Assembly (NCBI GenBank): GCA_902783395.1
Contig: CACZRA010000135.1
Span: 1-18,444 of the forward strand
DNA from: an uncultured Lachnospiraceae bacterium
Lineage (GTDB): Bacteria; Bacillota; Clostridia; Lachnospirales; Lachnospiraceae
DNA: 18,444 nt
Direction: 5' to 3'
Below, piece by piece: positions 13,738-18,444 of this stretch. Positions within the stretch are counted from its first letter, which is position 1. Each line of letters begins with the position of its first letter. Both the position numbers and the translations under genes were made by a program. The notes beneath the pieces were generated by a model, which ran no database searches, had not been told where the DNA came from, and saw only the letters and a list, made by a program, of their open reading frames with translations.

Positions 13738-16581
13738 TTATCCTGCCAGTACCGTATCAAGTACGGCCTTTGCTATGCGGTAGAGCATGGCACTCTCCGC
13801 TTTTTCGCCATCCATGGCCTGTATGTTGTCGGAAATATCCATATTTCCGATCTTCAGATCTGTATTTTTTCCGGAAGCCCTGCTTACCGCTTCCTCTATG
13901 GAACCGAGACGCTCTCTCATATAGTCGTCTCCCGCTGTCCGTTTGCATGTTACAGCTCCCCGGATCCCGTCCGTCACTCGGAGCCCTGCATGGACAGAGC
14001 CGAAATCTTCGGTCTCAAAATATATATCGACAGAATTTTGATTTTCGCCATGCTTTAATTTTAAATTTATATTTATTATTTCGCCTTTAAACTCAGCCGG
14101 TATGTTGTATTCCTCTGTATCAGCCAGTGCGCCCTTCACGGAAAGCACCTTTTCTCTTGACTGCAAAGCCCTTATATCAAGCTTTTCTCCCTCAAGCGCT
14201 CCGATAAGCTCAGCCTTTACCATTTCATCGTAGGCTTCCTTTACCTTATCCGGATCTCCCTCTCCCATGAGGCTTACTGTTTTTTCAGCGGCTTTTTTCA
14301 TTCTGTCCCTTGATCTTGCGGATGCCCCCTCATAAAGCTCCTTTGCAAATCTGTTTCCGTTCTCACTCGCAAGCTGCTCATAAGCGTTTATATTATTTGC
14401 GCTGCGCGGGATATCCGCCTCTTCAAGAGCCCTGTATATCTCTGCTTCAGCCTTTGCCGCTTCGGCGAACCTTCTTGATTCCTCCTCATAGTATTCACGG
14501 TCCGCTGTCTGCTCACCTGCTCCGAATGCCGCCCTTATCATCTGGTCTATCCGGGCATTCCCTTTTGACAGCACCGTATCCAGCCCTCCGAAGCTGTCAT
14601 CGATATATCTGTCGATATGAGCCTTCTGTCCTGTACGGACCGCAGAAAGCAGATTTGAAAAGCTGAGCTCCGCACCGCTTGCCACAAGTGTTCCGACCGC
14701 CCTGTGATCACCGGTGTTTATCGCATTGACCAGTCTGTATACTCCGATATATGATGAAGCCTCTTCCTCTGTAAGGTTCCCGCTGTCTCTTTCCGACACC
14801 AGATATTTTGCGAATTCCTCCGCCGGACGGTTTTCATCATCCTCATATGCCGTAAGTTTTTCTTCAAGCTCTCCTATGGAGATCTCAAGAGGATTTACAT
14901 TATCCCTGATCATGTGAAGGACTCTTGCGGGAGTGAGCATATCAAGCACCCTGTTCAGCCTTCCGTCGGCTTCGCTTATTTTTTCCATGTTTTCCGCGTT
15001 GAGCTCCATATGCGAATAAGATATGATCCTTACCGCCCTTTCATTATCCGGGCTCTGCTCCATGCCCATATCCTTTAAGATCCCGGCAAAGTCCGTATTG
15101 TCAAAGGCCTTCCTTATACTGTCTCCCAGGTCTGCTCTAACCTCTGTCCCGACTGCTTCATAGGTCATATTGAGCTTTTCATATTTTTGAGTTAAGTCCG
15201 AAGCCTTTTCATGAAGAGCCTTAAGATTCAGGACCGTATCGTCAGCCGTACCGTCCAGAGACCGGGGGCCGGTCTTAATAAATGCATCAAATATGCTGCC
15301 GTCAGATATAAGCTCCGCCGGAGCCCTTTGAATATCCGCCTTAACGGACATGGTCTCTTCGAGCAGGTCAAATACTTCTTTTTCTTTTGCTTTTAAGGAC
15401 TCTACGTCTTTCTCAAGATATCCCGTATCTATTTTAATATCCTTACCGATATTTTTGAGATTGGTATCCGAAGCCATGGAAAGCGCCGCTTCCTTGGTGA
15501 CTCTTTCTGCCTTGATATTTTTATAACCGGCTATAAGATATGCGTCCTTACCCTTTTTTCCGGAAGCGATCGCATCCATGATCTCGGACTTTAATGGACG
15601 GATGTTAAGATTTCCCGCATCCTCGTATATCCTTAAGGTATCCTTTGTAAGAGGTATCCCGGCATCTATCATTTTGAGGGCATCTGCTTTTATTTCCGGA
15701 AGAACCTCATATCCGGCCTGTCTGATAATGTCCTCTATCTGTTTTTCAAAAGCGGGATCCGGCTCCTGCTGTCCGGCAGGCCCGTAAGCTGCCCCGCCCG
15801 GAGCTCCGCTTCTCCCGATGTAGCCCGTATCATCTGCTATATATCTTGCATTACCGCCGAACTGCGCCTTCCCGCTTGAATATTCCGCCAGGAAAACATT
15901 CGCAACGGTCGGTTCCAGCTCTTCCGATGCAAGAAACAGCCTCGTATTGTCTGACGGCGCCTTAAGCTCTGACGAAAGATCCAGGGCCTCCCTTACAAGA
16001 TCGATATTCTCCCCGCCTGCGGGAAGATCGTATTCCGTAAGGGTCCGGGCTATTTCCGCATCCTTTGGATCAGGAGAAAAATAAGCATCGGTATCAGCCG
16101 CATCAGATGACAGCTCCGCCGAATCCATGCTCTGCCCCGTTACTGCCGCCACCTTGTCTGCGGATACGTTATCGGTATAACCCGCCACATTTACTCCCGC
16201 CTCGGCAAGCCGGATCTTCATCCTGTCCAGGGAGTTTACGGCATCGGAAGGATCCATATCGCTCATGTCATAGCCTTCCTCAGACAGCTTCATCGCATCC
16301 TGCGGGGACATCGTCTGTGCTACCACCAGCATCTGATCCATCTGGACATCCGCGCCCATGGCTGCTGTTTCGGCAGCCTGATCCGCAGCTGAGGTTTTTT
16401 TCGATCTGCCGCGGGAGAGTATATTGTCCTCCGAATGTCCGAAGCTTATGCCGTCTATACTTTGGGAAAATGCGTCCGATGCTTTTGACGCGGCTTTTGA
16501 AGATCCGCTTTTATAGGGCGCTGCCTGGACCGCCGGATCTTCGATATTCTTTGATTGCAGCTGACTTAAATCTATTCTCAT
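13738..16581 (-). CDS. Giant DUF6240-like flagellar protein with a FliK-like C-terminal domain
   Basis: A 947-residue protein resembling DUF6240 proteins of Lachnospiraceae flagellar regions. Residues 1-80 are polar and without a signal peptide. Degenerate helical modules recur with a P-x-T/S-x-x-N/T pattern (YDLPAGGENIDLV 184-196, LEPTVANVFLAEY 222-234, GIPLTKDTLRIYE 308-320, DIPRSANNINAYE 723-735). A segment at 601-665 (EEASSYIGVYRLVNAIN, then GAELSFSNLLSAVRTGQK) looks most conserved. Residues about 835-915 (TEDFGSVHAGLRVTDG, then charged helix) recall the FliK hook-length-control C-terminus. A ruler or export-switch role is inference. The ATG at 16581 is the only canonical start after an in-frame stop, yet has no ribosome binding site; see the promoter at 16588. 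Confidence 0.85.
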   Translation of the reverse strand: MRIDLSQLQSKNIEDPAVQAAPYKSGSSKAASKASDAFSQSIDGISFGHSEDNILSRGRSKKTSAADQAAETAAMGADVQMDQMLVVAQTMSPQDAMKLSEEGYDMSDMDPSDAVNSLDRMKIRLAEAGVNVAGYTDNVSADKVAAVTGQSMDSAELSSDAADTDAYFSPDPKDAEIARTLTEYDLPAGGENIDLVREALDLSSELKAPSDNTRLFLASEELEPTVANVFLAEYSSGKAQFGGNARYIADDTGYIGRSGAPGGAAYGPAGQQEPDPAFEKQIEDIIRQAGYEVLPEIKADALKMIDAGIPLTKDTLRIYEDAGNLNIRPLKSEIMDAIASGKKGKDAYLIAGYKNIKAERVTKEAALSMASDTNLKNIGKDIKIDTGYLEKDVESLKAKEKEVFDLLEETMSVKADIQRAPAELISDGSIFDAFIKTGPRSLDGTADDTVLNLKALHEKASDLTQKYEKLNMTYEAVGTEVRADLGDSIRKAFDNTDFAGILKDMGMEQSPDNERAVRIISYSHMELNAENMEKISEADGRLNRVLDMLTPARVLHMIRDNVNPLEISIGELEEKLTAYEDDENRPAEEFAKYLVSERDSGNLTEEEASSYIGVYRLVNAINTGDHRAVGTLVASGAELSFSNLLSAVRTGQKAHIDRYIDDSFGGLDTVLSKGNARIDQMIRAAFGAGEQTADREYYEEESRRFAEAAKAEAEIYRALEEADIPRSANNINAYEQLASENGNRFAKELYEGASARSRDRMKKAAEKTVSLMGEGDPDKVKEAYDEMVKAELIGALEGEKLDIRALQSREKVLSVKGALADTEEYNIPAEFKGEIININLKLKHGENQNSVDIYFETEDFGSVHAGLRVTDGIRGAVTCKRTAGDDYMRERLGSIEEAVSRASGKNTDLKIGNMDISDNIQAMDGEKAESAMLYRIAKAVLDTVLAG

Positions 16582-16587
16582 GTATAG

Positions 16588-16616
16588 ATTATCGGTCTGA
16601 ATCCCGTCTTTCTCAA
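16588..16616 (-). promoter_or_regulatory. Promoter of the flagellar block, predicting a leaderless mRNA
   Basis: On the minus strand TTGAGA (16616-16611), exactly 17 bases, then GATAAT (16593-16588) matches the sigma-A consensus at 10 of 12 positions. An A7 tract lies just upstream, like an UP element. ACCGATAA (16596-16589) overlaps it and matches 7 of 8 bases of the flagellar sigma-28 -10 (GCCGATAA), though the -35 for that factor is weak. Only six bases separate the -10 from the ATG, so transcription would start at or next to the start codon. Confidence 0.65.
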
Positions 16617-16638
16617 CCGTTTTTTTCCATTCACTTAA

Positions 16639-16668
16639 ACAGCGGACAGGTCAGAACCTGTCCGCTGT
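16639..16668 (-). terminator. Perfect 13-bp hairpin after the sugar kinase, probable terminator
   Basis: ACAGCGGACAGGT (16639-16651) and its exact complement (16656-16668) enclose a 4-base loop. On the minus strand the stem is followed by only three T residues before AAGTG, so it is a weak-tailed intrinsic terminator for the kinase. It also lies 22 bases upstream of the flagellar-block -35 box, so a role as a regulator-binding site is possible. Confidence 0.6.
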
Positions 16669-16698
16669 CTCAAGCTGCCGCAGAGGAAGCCGTATTTT

Positions 16699-16720
16699 TA
16701 TCTGATACTTATCTGATACT
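16699..16720. repeat. 11-bp tandem duplication across the kinase stop codon
   Basis: TATCTGATACT occurs twice head to tail (16699-16709 and 16710-16720). The stop codon of the sugar kinase (16711-16709) spans the junction. This is consistent with a small slippage duplication near the gene end. Confidence 0.7.
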
Positions 16721-18298
16721 GTCTATAGCAGCCCTCTCGATCGGAAGACCTGCCTTATACATCGCAAGCCACTTGTCAAAGCCCTCCACATCCTTACTGT
16801 CGGGAGCTGTTGTCACTGTTTCCGCACCGGCAAAGACCTTATTCGCAAGGAAATCATCCAGCGTTTCGCCGGAGTCTTTATTTATCATATATGCCGCATG
16901 GATAGCCTGTCCCCAAGGGCCGCCCTCTCCGGCGGTTGCCATGGTAGATACGGGAATGTCAAGCGCTGCTGCCATGACCTTTGCTGCTGCTTCGCCCGAA
17001 TTGAACCAGCCGCCGTGACCAGTGATCTTGTCAACCTCGACATGCTCCTGCCTTATAAGGATGTCCATTCCGATCTTTAACGCGCCCATGGCCGAATACA
17101 GGATGGATCTCATCAGGTTCGAAAGATTGAATTTCGCATCCGGAGTACGGACCAGCAGCGGACGGCCCTCTTCCATGCCCGTTACAGGCTCACCTGAGAA
17201 ATAATTGTAGGAAAGGACTCCGGCACAGTCGCTGTCCTCGGTCAGTGCTTTATTGAAAAGCATCGTATACAGATCATCCGGCTTCGCGGCACCTGTAAGA
17301 TCCAGCACTTCTTTGAATATATTCACCCAGTAATTCAGGTCTGAAGTACAGTTATTGACATGAGCCATTGCTACAGGCTTGCCTGAAGGAGTGGTTACCA
17401 TGTCAAGCTCCTGATATACCTTTGAAAGCGGCTTTTCCAGCACTATCATGGCAAAGCAGCTCGTACCTGCCGACACGTTTCCGGTACGGACGGCGACGGA
17501 ATTCGTTGCCGTCATCCCCGTGCCTGCATCTCCTTCGGGCGGGCACATAGGAATGCCGGCCTTCAGTGCTCCTGAAGGATCCAGCTTCTTTGCTCCCTCT
17601 TCGGTCAGCTTTCCGGCCGCATCTCCGGCAACGAGCACCTTCGGAAGGATATCCCTTATCTTCCAGGGGAATCCGTATTCAGCGATCTTTGCGTCAAATT
17701 TGTCGAGTCTCGCCTGATCATAGTCATTTATGGAGGAATCTATGGGGAACATGCCGGATGCCTCGCCTACTCCCGCGACCTTCTCACCGGTCAGCTGCCA
17801 GTGGATATATTCGGAGAGTGTCATGAGAGTGCGAATATCCTTTACATGCTCTTCTTTATTGAGTATAGACTGATAGAGATGTGCTATCGACCATCTCTGG
17901 GGTATATTGAAATCAAGGAGCTCTGTCAGCTTGTCCGCTGCCTCGCCCGTGATCGTGTTTCTCCAGGTCCTGAAGGGTACCATGAGCTCGTCTTTGTCGT
18001 TAAAGACCATGTATCCGTGCATCATCGCGGATATTCCTATCGCACCGGCTGTAACAAGCTCCGTACCGTATTTTTCCTTTACGTCTTTTTTGAGATCACT
18101 GTAACAATCCTGTACGCCGCCCCAGATATCGTCAAGACTGTATGTCCAGATCCCGTTTTCAAGCCTGTTCTCCCAGCCGTGCTTTCCGGATGCAAGGACC
18201 TTATAATCCTCATCTATTAGCACTGCTTTGATATTCGTCGATCCGAACTCAATCCCTATCGCCGTTTTCCCTGCTTCAATTGCTTCCTTTGCTCCCAT
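16709..18298 (-). CDS. FGGY-family carbohydrate kinase (xylulokinase or ribulokinase-like)
   Basis: ATP-dependent sugar kinase of 529 residues, close to the usual family length. The N-terminal nucleotide-binding fold begins GKTAIGIEFGSTNIKAVLID (10-29). The second lobe has EGDAGTGMTATNSVAVRTGN followed by SAGTSCF, and the FGGY C-terminal signature reads ITGHGGWFNSGEAAAKVMAA with AGEGGPWGQA after it. Close relatives I recall in Lachnospiraceae are annotated as xylulokinase and often sit with L-arabinose genes, but no such neighbours are here, so the sugar (D-xylulose, L-ribulose or another) is unresolved. The ATG at 18298 has AGGAGG 9 bases upstream. The SRP RNA ends about 30 bases before it, leaving little room for its own promoter. 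Confidence 0.92.
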   Translation of the reverse strand: MGAKEAIEAGKTAIGIEFGSTNIKAVLIDEDYKVLASGKHGWENRLENGIWTYSLDDIWGGVQDCYSDLKKDVKEKYGTELVTAGAIGISAMMHGYMVFNDKDELMVPFRTWRNTITGEAADKLTELLDFNIPQRWSIAHLYQSILNKEEHVKDIRTLMTLSEYIHWQLTGEKVAGVGEASGMFPIDSSINDYDQARLDKFDAKIAEYGFPWKIRDILPKVLVAGDAAGKLTEEGAKKLDPSGALKAGIPMCPPEGDAGTGMTATNSVAVRTGNVSAGTSCFAMIVLEKPLSKVYQELDMVTTPSGKPVAMAHVNNCTSDLNYWVNIFKEVLDLTGAAKPDDLYTMLFNKALTEDSDCAGVLSYNYFSGEPVTGMEEGRPLLVRTPDAKFNLSNLMRSILYSAMGALKIGMDILIRQEHVEVDKITGHGGWFNSGEAAAKVMAAALDIPVSTMATAGEGGPWGQAIHAAYMINKDSGETLDDFLANKVFAGAETVTTAPDSKDVEGFDKWLAMYKAGLPIERAAIDSIR

Positions 18299-18333
18299 TT
18301 TTCAATACCTCCTGAAAATTTTAATACAAAAAA

Positions 18334-18444
18334 GCTGACCAAGCCCGAAACTCATCCCCGGGTACCCTGCGTCACATGAAAGACACCTCTTAGTGCTGCT
18401 TCGTTCCCGACCTGACACGGTTCGTGGGCTCTCATTGCGCAGGA
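18334..18444 (-). ncRNA. ffs: Signal recognition particle RNA, 5' end cut by the window
   Basis: The minus strand contains the conserved apical domain of SRP RNA: GTGTCAGGTCGGGAACGAAG followed by CAGCACTAAG, with a GGAA tetraloop (18407-18404) and the symmetric internal loop that binds Ffh. Flanking CCTGCG (near 18443) pairs with CGCAGG (near 18366), extending the rod. The remaining 3' strand (about 18334-18364, ending GGTCAGC) has no partner inside the window, so the RNA must continue beyond the edge. That suggests the longer Gram-positive form with an Alu domain rather than a minimal 4.5S RNA. A T6 run (18333-18328) directly after GGTCAGC marks the terminator. The RNA works with Ffh and FtsY in membrane targeting of nascent proteins. 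Confidence 0.93.

Noticed and set aside
16065..17018. 317-codon open frame on the plus strand across the sugar kinase and giant flagellar gene
   Set aside because: It spans a terminator and promoter region, is rich in Pro, Ser and Arg as typical of a reverse-frame shadow, has no ribosome binding site, and covers two well supported minus-strand genes.
18299..18327. TAAAAT as a -10 box for the sugar kinase
   Set aside because: The start site would fall at the ribosome binding site and no -35 sequence lies at a suitable distance.
1..18444. CRISPR arrays, tRNA genes, transposases, phage or defence genes
   Set aside because: No regularly spaced repeats, cloverleaf segments, or recognisable transposase, integrase, nuclease or toxin-antitoxin proteins were seen on either strand; base composition looks even throughout.

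Overview
The window reads as a chromosomal segment of an anaerobic, motile member of the Bacillota, most likely Clostridia of the Lachnospiraceae type. The reasons are strong AGGAGG ribosome binding sites, the dnaX-ybaB-recR block typical of Gram-positive bacteria, an anaerobic NrdG activase, a group III-like phosphofructokinase, a PucR-type regulator and a flagellar block with a very large DUF6240-like protein. Family assignments come from recognised motifs and remembered homologues; no search was run. Every supported gene lies on the minus strand, so transcription runs from high to low coordinates. Coding density is high and no gap exceeds about 130 bases. I see no tRNA, rRNA, CRISPR array, insertion sequence, phage gene or attachment site.

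In order of transcription: (1) 18444-18334, the 3' part of a signal recognition particle RNA, cut by the window edge, followed 29 bases later by an FGGY sugar kinase (18298-16709). (2) 16639-16668, a perfect 13-bp hairpin, then a promoter whose -10 box lies only 6 bases before the next ATG, predicting a leaderless mRNA. It drives a flagellar block: a 947-residue DUF6240-like protein with a FliK-like tail, a divergent flagellin, the flagellin chaperone FliS, tryptophanyl-tRNA synthetase (trpS, overlapping fliS by 56 bases) and an unrecognised 142-residue protein. The block ends at a bidirectional terminator at 10478-10505. (3) A clear promoter at 10442-10470 starts a tight seven-gene run: metG, an alpha/beta hydrolase, a secreted DUF1002 protein, a GNAT acetyltransferase, a PucR-family regulator, nrdG and tadA. 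Several of these overlap by 1 to 14 bases. (4) An extended -10 promoter at 3705-3713 starts pfkA-dnaX-ybaB-recR, and the start codon of a further gene lies at 7-5.

Most of the content is housekeeping: translation (metG, trpS, tadA, SRP RNA), replication and repair (dnaX, ybaB, recR), glycolysis (pfkA) and deoxynucleotide supply (nrdG), interleaved with late flagellar assembly genes. I did not find a wholly new defence or mobile system. The most notable signals are a textbook-like programmed frameshift site in dnaX, the apparently leaderless transcript for the giant flagellar protein, the fliS/trpS out-of-frame overlap, and a heptapeptide shared between FliS and the unknown 142-residue protein that is conserved apart from synonymous changes.
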